Part shown: positions 34,145 to 42,559 of the stretch, one piece after another
How the letters are laid out: each line of letters begins with the position of its first letter
Position numbering within the stretch: position 1 is the stretch's first letter
NCBI GenBank assembly: GCA_965220955.1
Contig: CBDCRK010000004.1
Span: forward strand, 1-64,000
Length of the DNA: 64,000 nt
Direction of reading: 5' to 3'
DNA from: CBDCRK01 sp965220955
GTDB taxonomy: Bacteria; Desulfobacterota; Binatia; Bin18; CBDCRK01
Position numbers and translations under genes: made by a program
Notes under the pieces: generated by a model
Seen by the model: the letters and a program-made list of their open reading frames with translations, nothing else
The model's database searches: none
What the model was told of the DNA's origin: nothing

Positions 34145-34446
34145 GTGAGATAGTGGGTATTCTAGCCGTTCTAATTAGAATTGCAAACGCAAAAACGAGG
34201 TTACTCTACTACAGGCCAAACCCACAACACAAGAAGACCATAGGCAAGGAAGGAGAGCGTTTGACAACCTTGTTGCGTCCGGGGTAAGCTGCCGACAACT
34301 CTGAAGAAACTCGGCACAAGATTGACAAGGGTAGAGAGAAAACGGTAGACAGTCAGAATGTAAAGGCGGCCTTTTATGGCTGCCCTCCTGCTCTTGTTGT
34401 AGAGAGCCGGGGATTTTTTCCTAACTAAAGTAAGGAGGGTGTACTT
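34145..34446 (+). promoter_or_regulatory. Divergent gap between tpx and the nitroreductase, with two TTGACA hexamers
   Basis: No gene is seen in these 302 bases. Two perfect -35-like TTGACA sites (34261-34266 and 34322-34327) both read toward the nitroreductase. The -10 positions at 18 bases (TAAGCT and TAGACA) are weak. They may be tandem promoters. AAGGAGGG directly precedes ATG 34447. Confidence 0.3.
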
Positions 34447-35091
34447 ATGGCAGAGCCAGGAATTTTTGAAATCATCTATTCGACCCGGGCAATGCGCCGG
34501 CTAAAACCCGATCCCATTCCAGAGGAGACGCTTAAGAAAATTGTTGACGCCGGCACCCGCGCTCCCAGCGGTGGCAACACGCAGGACTGGGCCTTTATCC
34601 TGGTGCGGGACCCAGAATTAAAGCGGTTTATCCGCGATTACTACTGGAACAGCTGGCAGCAGATACGGGCCGGGGGAACTATTCCCACCGATATGCCGCC
34701 CCCCCAGCAACGCATGCTCAATGCTGCCGCCCATCTGGCTGCCCACATGGACGAAGTACCGGTGATTCTCTTGGCCTGCATGCTGAAAGAATACCCACCC
34801 CTGACCCCGCTGAACAACCAACGGGCCAATGCGGGCGCGGTGTATGGCTCGATTTACCCGGCAGTGCAAAATATTCTGCTGGCTTGTCGCGCCCTAGGAA
34901 TTGGCACCACGCTTACTACCCTGCACTGTTTCTTTGAGGAGGACCTTAAGCAGAAGCTGGGTATTCCCGAGAACATGGAAGTCTCCGCACTCTTACCCTT
35001 GGGATATCCCCAGGGAAAATTTGGTCCTACTTCTCGTAGGCCCGTAGAAGAGGTGATCCACTGGGACCGGTGGGGGAATCAGAAAGCTTAG
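34447..35091 (+). CDS. Nitroreductase-family FMN oxidoreductase
   Basis: 214 residues. The FMN-binding signature is present: STRAMRRLKPDPIPEETLKK at the start, then DAGTRAPSGGNTQDWAFILV (phosphate and ring contacts). SIYPAVQNILLACRALGIGT and LLPLGYPQGKFGPTSRRPVE form the C-terminal part. Members reduce nitro groups, quinones, flavins or other electrophiles with NAD(P)H. The specific substrate is unknown. A strong AAGGAGGG site precedes the ATG. Confidence 0.92.
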   Translation: MAEPGIFEIIYSTRAMRRLKPDPIPEETLKKIVDAGTRAPSGGNTQDWAFILVRDPELKRFIRDYYWNSWQQIRAGGTIPTDMPPPQQRMLNAAAHLAAHMDEVPVILLACMLKEYPPLTPLNNQRANAGAVYGSIYPAVQNILLACRALGIGTTLTTLHCFFEEDLKQKLGIPENMEVSALLPLGYPQGKFGPTSRRPVEEVIHWDRWGNQKA

Positions 35092-35109
35092 ATGGGACCC
35101 TCACCCCAG

Positions 35110-35137
35110 CCCTCTCCCGCGCTCTTGCGGGAGAGGG
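35110..35137. repeat. 11-base inverted repeat, REP/MITE-like
   Basis: CCCTCTCCCGC and GCGGGAGAGGG with a six-base loop. It lies in the 181-base gap between the nitroreductase and the next gene, which shows no other feature. Confidence 0.6.
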
Positions 35138-35272
35138 AGTAGAGAATAGCCAGGATTTTAGTTCTGGTGAGGGGGGAGAAAAAGAGTTCCCGTATAGACT
35201 CTTAGTGAGGGGTTTTGCTTGTCACTCAGATTTACAAGCACTAACTAAGGCAACATAGAGGGGGACATGCCT

Positions 35273-36358
35273 ATGGCAACGGTCAGGAATTCTATAGAGG
35301 ATGACCCTATTGAGATGCTCTTTGAGCGGGGGGCCTCGGATGGCCTGCCCGTGGTTCCACCCACACGTGGGCGTGTTGAGCGCATGCTGGCGGGCGCGCC
35401 TGACCGTCGTCCAGACGAGCTGATTGGCACAGTAGGACCCTGCTACGGCCAGGCAACGGTGGAGAAGGTAGCCATCAATGCGGTCATGGCCGGCTGTAAG
35501 CCGGAATACTTCCCGGTGGTCCTGGCTGGTGTCGAAGCGCTATGTGACGAGCGCTTTTGCGCCCATGGTCTTAACGTCACCCTCTTTTCAGGAGCACCGC
35601 TGGCCATCATCAGTGGTCCGGTGCGCCGTAAGATTGGTCTGAACTGTGGCCATAACGCACTTGGCCATGGCTTTCGTGCCAATGCGACTATCGGCAGAGC
35701 GCTGCGCCTGATCATTATGAATATTGGCGGTGCCCGTCCGCACGGGATCACCAAAGCAGTAATGGGACATCCCGGCCAATACACCCTGCTAGTGGCCGAG
35801 GATGAGGAAACCTCCCCCTGGGAGCCATTCCATGTTGAACGCGGATTTCAGAAGGAAGACTCAGTCGTCACCCTTTTTCCTGCTGGCTCCCCCCAGCAGA
35901 TCAGCGATCTCCGGAGCCGTACAGCTGAGCAACTGGTAGCCTCGTTGGGCTGGACAATGGCCGGGGGAGTCTGGAACCACAAGGACTATCCGTTGATTTG
36001 CGACGCCGTCCTGGTGCTTAACCCGGAGCATGCCAGGACCATTGCCCGGGACGGCTGGTCCAAGCAGGATGTTCGCCAGTTTCTTTATGAGACAATCAAA
36101 CGGCCCACAGCAGAGCTGGAGCCGGGCAAGGACGGAGGGGGAGGCTTAAGCGAAAGCCTGCTGCGCAGCCAGCGGATGAGCGGTCTAGTGGTGGAGGGCT
36201 ATGTGCGCAAATTCCGCTCACCGGAGTCGATTCTTGTTGTTGTGGCCGGGGGAACGGCCGGCGGCATGTCGATGGTCATTCCGGGGTGGGCGTCAGGAGA
36301 CTTCGATGGCAGTACCCCGGTCAGCCAGCGTATTCAACTTAATGGTGAAGGCGGATAG
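35273..36358 (+). CDS. Uncharacterised protein next to the UGSC selenoprotein
   Basis: About 361 residues, not assigned to a known function. It has no signal peptide or membrane segments. Conserved-looking blocks include SDGLPVVPPTRGRVERMLAG near the N-terminus, then VAINAVMAGCKPEYFPVVLA, NCGHNALGHGFRANATIGRA with several His/Cys/Asn, and VVVAGGTAGGMSMVIPGW at the end. I recall similar proteins only as 'hypothetical', often beside UGSC-type genes, as here (UGSC starts 120 bases downstream). Gly-rich blocks and the Cys/His residues suggest a catalytic or metal site, but that is a guess. Two ATGs compete (35267 and 35273); the GAGGGG site is better spaced for 35273. Confidence 0.7.
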   Translation: MATVRNSIEDDPIEMLFERGASDGLPVVPPTRGRVERMLAGAPDRRPDELIGTVGPCYGQATVEKVAINAVMAGCKPEYFPVVLAGVEALCDERFCAHGLNVTLFSGAPLAIISGPVRRKIGLNCGHNALGHGFRANATIGRALRLIIMNIGGARPHGITKAVMGHPGQYTLLVAEDEETSPWEPFHVERGFQKEDSVVTLFPAGSPQQISDLRSRTAEQLVASLGWTMAGGVWNHKDYPLICDAVLVLNPEHARTIARDGWSKQDVRQFLYETIKRPTAELEPGKDGGGGLSESLLRSQRMSGLVVEGYVRKFRSPESILVVVAGGTAGGMSMVIPGWASGDFDGSTPVSQRIQLNGEGG

Positions 36359-36389
36359 CTCCTCACCCTAGCCTTGTTTTCAAAAATGT

Positions 36390-36417
36390 AGGGGCGGGTT
36401 TGAAACCCGCTCCCTAT
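36390..36417. repeat. Dispersed inverted repeat, second copy
   Basis: TAGGGGCGGGTTT-G-AAACCCGCTCCCTA: same family as 30586-30616 with one extra base in the right arm. It separates the uncharacterised gene from the UGSC gene. Confidence 0.7.
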
Positions 36418-36477
36418 TTTCTGAAGGGGAGAGGATTTTAAAATACACTCTAGATTACTCAGTAAGGAGGAAGCACT

Positions 36478-37029
36478 ATGGCAGAAGAGATGCTCGATCC
36501 TATGGGATTTGCTGAGCAAACCACAAAGCCGCTGGCCCCGCGGCTTACCGACCTGCGGGGAAAAACTATTGGCCTTTTGGACATTGGGTTCCCCAACGGA
36601 AACCTTTTCCTTGACCGGGTAGAAGAACTGCTCCAGGAGCGCTATGGGGTAGCTGAGGTCATCAGGCATGCCAAGCCCAGTCCCACCCGGATGGCAAAGA
36701 AAGAAGTGAGGGAGGACATTCTCTCACGCTGTGACGCTGTCATTGAGGCCCTAAGTTCTTGAGGGTCGTGTATATCGTGCAGTTCGCACGATGTTGCCTA
36801 TTTTGAGGGGCAGGGGGTGCCAACGGCCAATGTTGCCACTACGGAGTTTATTGAGGCCGCCCGCCTCCAGTGTAAGAACCTGGGCATTCCTTCCTACGAA
36901 GTGGTTACCGTTCCACACCCGGTTGCATCACTCACCAAAGAGGAGACACGGGCACGGGCCGATGCTGTTATAGAGACCATTGCTGCCCGGCTCATCGCTG
37001 GACAGGTAGCACAGGCGGCCGCCCTTTAG
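36478..37029 (+). CDS. UGSC-family selenoprotein with in-frame TGA
   Basis: 183 residues when TGA 36760-36762 (residue 95) is read as selenocysteine. The site reads IEALSS-U-GSCISCSSHD, the UGSC motif that names this family. The frame is open from ATG 36478 (site AAGGAGG) through the TGA to the stop at 37029, and both halves are clearly one protein: TIGLLDIGFPNGNLFLDRVE before, and GVPTANVATTEFIEAARLQC with VVTVPHPVASLTKEE after. A strong hairpin follows the TGA. The family's biochemical function is not established; the Sec/Cys motif suggests redox or thiol chemistry. Standard gene finders would split it into two short genes. Confidence 0.88.
36772..36794 (+). promoter_or_regulatory. Candidate bacterial SECIS in the UGSC gene
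   Basis: ATCGTGC-AGTTC-GCACGAT: seven perfect pairs (nine counting A-T and G-T extensions) with a five-base loop starting 18 bases after the TGA and G as its second base. Spacing, stem and loop fit the bacterial SECIS model. Confidence 0.75.
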
Positions 37030-37111
37030 AAGCGTAAAAATTCCCTGCTCCTGTGAAGGCTCCCGGGGGTAGGTATGAGCTAGTAGCCCCTCAACAAGAT
37101 TAGCGTGGCTG

Positions 37112-37192
37112 CTTTCACCCCCATCCTCCTTCCCCCATCAAGGGGGAAGGGACCTATTTTTTCGGGAGGGAGAGTCAGAGAGGGGGTGAAAG
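37112..37192. repeat. 81-base element with 11-base terminal inverted repeats
   Basis: CTTTCACCCCC and GGGGGTGAAAG bound the element; the inside has a second hairpin (TTCCCCC-ATCAA-GGGGGAA). MITE-like. It fills most of the gap between the UGSC gene and the dioxygenase gene. Confidence 0.65.
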
Positions 37193-37240
37193 TCGGTCCC
37201 CTTTTCCGCCGGATCCAGAGGAAGAGAAAGGCAATAGCAA

Positions 37241-37597
37241 ATGAAAAAAGATGCGACCAAGATCACCGGTTTTCATGCTCATGTTTACTACGATCCCGAG
37301 AGTCGCGTTACGGCTGCCCGCATACGCAGAGGGTTAGGCGCCAGATTTGACGTACAGCTTGGGCGCTGGCACGACAAACCCATTGGCCCGCACCCCAAAT
37401 CCATGTATCAAGTCGCGTTCTCGCCGGATCAGTTTGACAAGGTCGTCCCCTGGTTAATGCTCAATCATAGGGGGATGGATGTTCTCATTCACCCTTCAAC
37501 GAGCGCGCATGTGGAAGACCACTCGGGTCGTGCCCTGTGGCTAGGAAAAAAACTGGAGCTTAATTTCGAGGTCTTCCGAAAGCAGGAAGACACCTAA
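37241..37597 (+). CDS. DOPA 4,5-dioxygenase family protein
   Basis: 118 residues, the normal length for the small DOPA-dioxygenase family. Conserved His residues appear in GFHAHVYYDPES, GRWHDKPIGPHPKSMYQVAF, VPWLMLNHRGMDVLIHPST and HVEDHSGRALWLG. Members of this family cleave catechol rings such as L-DOPA in fungi and plants; most bacterial ones are untested. It ends facing modC and overlaps its 3' end by four bases. Confidence 0.85.
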   Translation: MKKDATKITGFHAHVYYDPESRVTAARIRRGLGARFDVQLGRWHDKPIGPHPKSMYQVAFSPDQFDKVVPWLMLNHRGMDVLIHPSTSAHVEDHSGRALWLGKKLELNFEVFRKQEDT

Positions 37598-38742
37598 CCA
37601 CGCTCCCCTTCGTACAGGCGGCATGAGGTGGCCTTGATGACCAGGAACACCTTGCTGTTGGGTTGGAGTGCTAACTCGCCGAATGTTGTCCCGGTAACCT
37701 CGACTGTTAGGGGAGGAAGGCTGCTGGCGATCTCGGCCGTGACCAGTCCTACGGAACCCACTGTTCGTAGCTGGATGATCCGCGCGGGGAGGATGTTGCG
37801 GGCTGAGAGTCCTGTGGGTCTATTCGTGGCGATTATGATGTCGTGAGCGGGGATACCAGCCAACATCAGATCGCCGGGCTCCGTCTCCGCTTTCACTGTA
37901 ATTAACTCGACAGAGCTTACATTTGGCTCCGTACTCTCTCCTAGACGCACCCGGGAGGTGCTTCCTTGGTCGCCCACCAAGCGACAGGGAAGAATGTTTT
38001 CAAAGCCTTCCTGTGCAGCCAGAGGAAAAATCTCAGGATCGGTCAGCACCTCCCGGGGCTCACCGTAGGCGATTGCGGAGCCGTCCTTAAGCACAATGAG
38101 ATCATCGCAGAGAGCCTGGACCTCGAGGGGGTCGTGAGACACGAACAGCATAGGAATGCGGAATTCGGAGCGGACCCGGCGGAGGAAGGGCAAGAGCTTA
38201 CGGCGAAGGGGAAGGTCCAGGGAGGCAAATGGCTCATCAAGGAGAAGAAGACGTGGGCCCGAACAGATAGCGCGACCCAGGGCCACCCGTTGACGCTCAC
38301 CTCCAGAGAGCGTGGCCACGGCTCGGTTGAGGAGGGGTTTCAGTTCTAAGATCTCGGTCACCACCTCCAGGGTCTCCTGGAGAGGATGGCCGTTCCGCAG
38401 AGCCCGCTTGCTTCCGGACAGGAGGTTCTGGTGGACGTTCTTGTGGGGAAAGAGCAAACCATCCTGGGGAACGTATCCTATGTGTCTCCTCTCCGGTTTC
38501 ACAAAAGTACGGGCGTTGCTGTCCAACCATAAGTGGTCGCCAAGGCGAATCGTTCCCTTGGCCCTGCGACGCAGCCCGGCAATGGTTTCAAGCAGACTGG
38601 TCTTACCGGAACCCGAGGCCCCGAAGATGCCCGTCACCTGCCGGCGGGTGGTCAAGTCTACAGCTAGGTCAAAGCGATCTAATGCCAGGCGTATGCGCAC
38701 CGAGAGCGCAGTGAGCGAAATAGAGTCAAAAGGATCCATCAT
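37594..38742 (-). CDS. modC: Molybdate ABC transporter ATP-binding protein
   Basis: 382 residues. ATPase of the high-affinity molybdate importer. Walker A GASGSGKT, Q-loop YVPQDGLLFPH, signature LSGGERQRVALGRA and Walker B LLLLDEPFASLD are all present. The C-terminal 130 residues form the regulatory MOP-type domain (LSARNILPARIIQL, then LTVEVTGTTFGELAL). The start ATG overlaps the modB stop by four bases (ATGA), so translation is coupled. Molybdate supply fits molybdoenzymes elsewhere in the genome. Confidence 0.95.
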   Translation of the reverse strand: MMDPFDSISLTALSVRIRLALDRFDLAVDLTTRRQVTGIFGASGSGKTSLLETIAGLRRRAKGTIRLGDHLWLDSNARTFVKPERRHIGYVPQDGLLFPHKNVHQNLLSGSKRALRNGHPLQETLEVVTEILELKPLLNRAVATLSGGERQRVALGRAICSGPRLLLLDEPFASLDLPLRRKLLPFLRRVRSEFRIPMLFVSHDPLEVQALCDDLIVLKDGSAIAYGEPREVLTDPEIFPLAAQEGFENILPCRLVGDQGSTSRVRLGESTEPNVSSVELITVKAETEPGDLMLAGIPAHDIIIATNRPTGLSARNILPARIIQLRTVGSVGLVTAEIASSLPPLTVEVTGTTFGELALQPNSKVFLVIKATSCRLYEGERG

Positions 38743-39419
38743 CGGGCTGGGCCGTGAAGGGAGTGACCTTGTGAGAGAAGTTCCGAGCTGATGATGGCAA
38801 TAAAGCCCATCACCATGGCCACAATCATAAGAAAGTAGGCCTGACCCTCATCGCCTACCTGCTGGGCACTAAAAATAGCCAACGCCAGGGTCTGGGTGCG
38901 TCCCGGAATGTTACCGGCAATAGTGACCGTGGCGCCGAACTCTCCCAGCGCACGGGTGAAGCCAAGAATGACTCCAGCCAAAAGGCCGCGTTTGGCTAAG
39001 GGCAGGCTGTAACGGAGAAAGGTTGTCAGGCGACTGTGCCCCAGGGTTGTGGCCATCATTTCCAATCGAGGATCAATGCCCTCAAAGGTAACCCTGGCAG
39101 TCCGCACGACCAGCGGGAGGGACATCACCGCCGCCGCAATCACCGCTGACTTCCAGTTCAGCAGCAGATCCAGATCTACCCCTAGGGTCTCCCGACCCAG
39201 AGGTCCGTCTATGGCCAGGAGGCGCAGAAGAAGGAAGCCCACCGCGGTAGGGGGAAGAACAAGAGGAAGCCCCACCAAGGCCGAAAGCATATTCTTTCCC
39301 TGGAAGTTGTAGCGAGCAAGCACATAGCCAAGCAACGTTGCCGGCACTACAACAAAGATTGTGGCTACAGAAGCAACCTTAAGGGTGAGGAGGATAATGG
39401 AGAACATTTCCGGGGTCAT
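38739..39419 (-). CDS. modB: Molybdate ABC transporter permease
   Basis: 226 residues with five to six membrane segments. The inner-membrane permease signature that docks on ModC is seen in EMMATTLGHSRLTTFLRYSL, followed by GVILGFTRALGEFGATVTIA and GNIPGRTQTLALAIF, a typical ModB sequence. It lies between modA (19 bases upstream) and modC (four-base overlap). Confidence 0.95.
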   Translation of the reverse strand: MTPEMFSIILLTLKVASVATIFVVVPATLLGYVLARYNFQGKNMLSALVGLPLVLPPTAVGFLLLRLLAIDGPLGRETLGVDLDLLLNWKSAVIAAAVMSLPLVVRTARVTFEGIDPRLEMMATTLGHSRLTTFLRYSLPLAKRGLLAGVILGFTRALGEFGATVTIAGNIPGRTQTLALAIFSAQQVGDEGQAYFLMIVAMVMGFIAIISSELLSQGHSLHGPAR

Positions 39420-39438
39420 TGACGCTTGCCTCCGGTCC

Positions 39439-40281
39439 TTAACTCGTTACAAACCCATATTTCTTGTAGATCACTGTGGCGCCTTCGCTCCCGAGGAAAT
39501 CGAGAAAAGCCCGGGCGAGGTCCAGCTCAGACCTCCCTTTTACAGCGGCAGCACAGTAGGTGATCGTCGGATGTAAGGCAGGGGGAACCTCATACAGCAC
39601 TTTAATGCTTGTCGAGGTAGCAGCATCTGTTCGGTACACAATGCCTACAATAGTCGGATCGGACTCCACCAAGGCCAGTGCTGCCCGGACGTCGAGAGTA
39701 GGGGCTACCTTCTCTCCTACTATGTCCCACAGGCTTTGGTTTGCTACTGAAACCACTTGGAGAAACGCCTTCGCGTAGCGGCCCGCTGGCACCGCCTCGG
39801 GATTGGCTAGTGCCAGGAACTTGAAGTCGGCATTCTGGAGCTGAAGCGGGTCCGTAATTGCGAACTCTGTGTCGTGTCGACTAATGAGGACCAAGCCGTT
39901 GGAAAGAAAATTTCTTCTTGAGTCGGAAAGGATCCGGTCGGCTTGTTCAAGAAAGTCAACCCACCGCACATCGGCGGACAGAAACACATCGGCCGAAGGC
40001 GAGGCTTTGATCTGCTGGGCAAGCGTATTTGAGCCGGCAAGGTTGTAGACCAGCTCTACTTTGTGATCTTGCTCGAACGTCTCGCCCAGCTCTTGCACCA
40101 CATCCCGGAGACTGGCGGCGACAAAGAGCACTAGGGTCGGCTTCTTCCCCTCCACGGGTACAGCTTTCTCGCAGCCATTTATTACGGCCGAAAGCATCAC
40201 CAGAAGAAGAACCATTACCCAGAGAAGCTTCAGAGGAGACGGGAATTGACTTGGCTGGACAGAAAGTAAGGCGTCGGGCAT
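39439..40281 (-). CDS. modA: Molybdate-binding lipoprotein
   Basis: 280 residues. N-terminal membrane segment LLWVMVLLLVMLSAVINGCE ends in a lipobox-like Cys, so it is probably a lipoprotein on the outer face of the inner membrane. The binding-protein body starts LVLFVAASLRDVVQELGETF and includes YNLAGSNTLAQQIKASPSAD and FLSADVRWVDFLEQ, the molybdate-binding loops of ModA. First gene of modABC. No ModE-type operator could be recognised upstream. Confidence 0.93.
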   Translation of the reverse strand: MPDALLSVQPSQFPSPLKLLWVMVLLLVMLSAVINGCEKAVPVEGKKPTLVLFVAASLRDVVQELGETFEQDHKVELVYNLAGSNTLAQQIKASPSADVFLSADVRWVDFLEQADRILSDSRRNFLSNGLVLISRHDTEFAITDPLQLQNADFKFLALANPEAVPAGRYAKAFLQVVSVANQSLWDIVGEKVAPTLDVRAALALVESDPTIVGIVYRTDAATSTSIKVLYEVPPALHPTITYCAAAVKGRSELDLARAFLDFLGSEGATVIYKKYGFVTS

Positions 40282-40407
40282 GCCAGGACTATAGAGAATT
40301 CACACCGATCTTCAAGTAGCCACCGGCCGCATGCTATTTGGGAGTTTCCCAGGGTCTGGAGAATTTGCTTAGAGTTCTGGCCTATTGTCCGTGCTTATTC
40401 CCTGGGA

Positions 40408-40800
40408 TTAGGATAACGCTCTATAAGATCCCACAGCCAAACGCCCCCGCTTGTCCAGGGAAAACGTTTGTTCCCCTGCATGGATGACATCCAGGCGATA
40501 CAATTGGAGGTCGGAGAGCGCACTCCGCATCGACGGCGTAATAAGCGGCGGAGTGTTGTCGAGCCAATGGTGACACCCAGTTGGGGGAGGTCTCTTTCTA
40601 GAAAAGGCCGGATGAATCTTCGACGCTATTCGTTGCTCTCGGCATGCGAACGAGCCAGGTACGGCCGAGGAAACCCTCCTCAGAGTCACAAACGTCTATG
40701 GTTCTTGGCTTCTACCTCCTCCAAGGAGAACCCGCCTAACTCCTGGTACAGCATGCGGCCTGCGAGGGTTTGATCTCCCTGGTGGAGTGCGGAGGTTTAG
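40408..40800 (-). pseudogene. Decayed DUF4143 ATPase (C-terminal part)
   Basis: Minus-strand translation in pieces matches the C-terminal half of AAA ATPases with DUF4143: AGRMLYQELGGFSLEEVEAK, then RRL*L*GGFPRPYLARSHAE, then *RRRFIRPF, and in another frame HHWLDNTPPLITPSMRSALS with DLQLYRLDVIHAGEQTFSL. The three stops fall where homologues have Trp, Arg and Trp (in LWLRGGFPRS and EWRRRF), so they look like point mutations. A frameshift adds to the damage. The 526-base gap between modA and radC holds nothing else I can support. Confidence 0.55.
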
Positions 40801-40807
40801 CGGAAGT

Positions 40808-41494
40808 TTAAAGGAACAGTAGTCCTGCACTGCGAAAGCTGAAAACCTCATCCTTGGTCACAATCACATGGTCAAGGACTTTGATCTGCAAGGTGGCGGC
40901 CGCATGGACTAGGGCCTGTGTAAGGATCTTGTCCTGATCTGAAGGGGTAATGTCGCCGTTGGGATGGTTATGGACAAAAACGAGCGCAGCAGCATTTCTC
41001 CGCAGAGCCGCATCCATGACCCGCCGAGGATATACTACGGCACGATCAATGGTTCCTTCTTCAAGGGTTTCATCCCCCAGAATCCGGTAACCACTATCAA
41101 GATAAACAACCTTAAAGGCCTCATGTGGCAGACTACCTAGCGCCGCCCGACAGTAGTCGTAAAGAGCCTGTGGGTCTAGCAGAGAGGGTTGCTGTTGGCT
41201 CCTTTGCTGTAGATAACGGTTAGCCGCCTCCCGGACAATGCGAAGAGCCGTGGCAGCAACTTCTCCACATCCGGGGATCTTGCACAGCTCGTCCGGGGGG
41301 GCATCAAGCACTCCACGAAACGAGCCGAATTTTTCCAGGGCGAGTTTGGCAGGAATTTTTACGTCTTTACGGGGAATAGCCAGTGTGAGTAATAGCTCAA
41401 CCGCTTCATAATCCTGGAACGGTTCAAGACCATGCTGGGCAAATCGTTCGCGCAGCCGCTTTCGGTGTCCGTAATAATGTTTGCCCTCTGGCAT
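40808..41494 (-). CDS. radC: RadC/JAB-domain protein
   Basis: 228 residues. An N-terminal helix-hairpin-helix region (LCKIPGCGEVAATALRIVRE) is followed by a JAB/MPN-like domain with the zinc motif HNHPNGDITPSDQD. The name RadC is historical; a role in recombinational repair is disputed, and the enzymatic activity is unproven. A conserved Glu is present (DETLEEGTIDRAVVYPRR). Stands alone, adjacent to the decayed ATPase gene. Confidence 0.93.
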   Translation of the reverse strand: MPEGKHYYGHRKRLRERFAQHGLEPFQDYEAVELLLTLAIPRKDVKIPAKLALEKFGSFRGVLDAPPDELCKIPGCGEVAATALRIVREAANRYLQQRSQQQPSLLDPQALYDYCRAALGSLPHEAFKVVYLDSGYRILGDETLEEGTIDRAVVYPRRVMDAALRRNAAALVFVHNHPNGDITPSDQDKILTQALVHAAATLQIKVLDHVIVTKDEVFSFRSAGLLFL

Positions 41495-41622
41495 AATACA
41501 GCTAAAACGTTATTATTCATTCTCATCCTATACTTTCCCATTCACATTGACAAACAGCTCCCCATCCAGGTAGACTCACCCTGCTTTGCGCTTGAGAACA
41601 GAGAAAAAAGGAGGAAAAGATA

Positions 41623-42537
41623 ATGGCGACCTATTCAGTCGACCAAGTCGAGATCTTTGGCCATGGCATCCGCGAGGTCTGCGAGGCCGAGGGCGTTGTT
41701 ATTGACAAAGAAGGGAACGCCTATGGTGGAGGCCGTAATGGTGTTATCTACAAAGCCGATCCTGAAGGGAAAGTAAGCGTACTCACCACTTTGCCCTCTG
41801 GTTCCATTCCCAACGGTATTACCATGGATCGCCAGGGCAACCTGGTCTACTGCGATCTGGGTAAAAAAGCCATGATGCGGGTAACCCAGAGCGGGCAGGT
41901 GTCCATGATAGCCGACCGAGTGGGCGACCTGGCCCTGACCATGCCCAACTTTGCCAGCTACGACGCTGAGGGCAACCTTTACGTATCTAATTCGAGCACA
42001 AAGGATATTAACACTGCGCTGGAGGAACTCTCGAATCCCCAGCCTAACGGAGCCTTGGTCCGCATCCGGCCCGATGGCAAGGGTGACATTGTGGCCACGG
42101 GCATTTACCTGGCCAATGGCACAGCCATTGACCCCAAGGAAGAGGCGGTCTACGTTTTGGAGAGCACTCGTAACGACTGCTTACGCATTGAAATCAAAAA
42201 GGACGGGACTTTTGGTAAGCCTGAGGTCTGTACCAAGGACTTTCCCGCACTACCGGACGGTATGGCTTTTGACACCGACGGCAACCTTTACATTACCCTT
42301 CCGGCCAAGGTCCAAGGCGGCAGTTTTAATCCGGCCAATCAGGTCATCAAGGTTGATACCAGTGGAAACTGGACCATGTTCATTGATGACCCAGCAGGGG
42401 AAAAGATGTTCTTCCCCACCAACTGCGCGTTTGGTGGTCCAGGGCTGCAGTATCTCTACATTGCCAACCTGCAGGGCGACCACTTTAGCCGCGTCCATAC
42501 ATCAGTTCACGGCCACCCCCTCTATCACCAGAGGTAG
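41623..42537 (+). CDS. SMP-30/gluconolactonase-like beta-propeller protein
   Basis: 304 residues without a signal peptide. Six-bladed propeller of the SMP-30/LRE family: EVCEAEGVVIDKEGNAYGGG, PNGITMDRQGNLVYCDLGKK, PNFASYDAEGNLYVSNSSTK and LPDGMAFDTDGNLYITLP each give one blade. Metal-binding Glu (AEGVV), Asn (NGTAIDPK) and Asp (PDGMAF) residues of lactonases are in place, so a lactone or ester hydrolase is likely. A strong AAAGGAGG site precedes the ATG. It ends 22 bases before the MoxR-like gene and may be in the same transcript. Confidence 0.88.
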   Translation: MATYSVDQVEIFGHGIREVCEAEGVVIDKEGNAYGGGRNGVIYKADPEGKVSVLTTLPSGSIPNGITMDRQGNLVYCDLGKKAMMRVTQSGQVSMIADRVGDLALTMPNFASYDAEGNLYVSNSSTKDINTALEELSNPQPNGALVRIRPDGKGDIVATGIYLANGTAIDPKEEAVYVLESTRNDCLRIEIKKDGTFGKPEVCTKDFPALPDGMAFDTDGNLYITLPAKVQGGSFNPANQVIKVDTSGNWTMFIDDPAGEKMFFPTNCAFGGPGLQYLYIANLQGDHFSRVHTSVHGHPLYHQR

Positions 42538-42559
42538 GTGAGGTGGCAGGAGAGAGGTA

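Noticed and set aside
40514..40526. 12-of-13 match to the start of the spacer in the degenerate repeat unit (25581-25593)
   Set aside because: It lies in a decayed gene far from any cas promoter, the match does not extend, and the preceding bases do not look like a I-D PAM; probably chance.
40640..40700. TGA codons in the DUF4143 region as selenocysteine
   Set aside because: They replace Trp and Arg, a TAG and a frameshift are close by, and no hairpin fits; it is a decayed gene.
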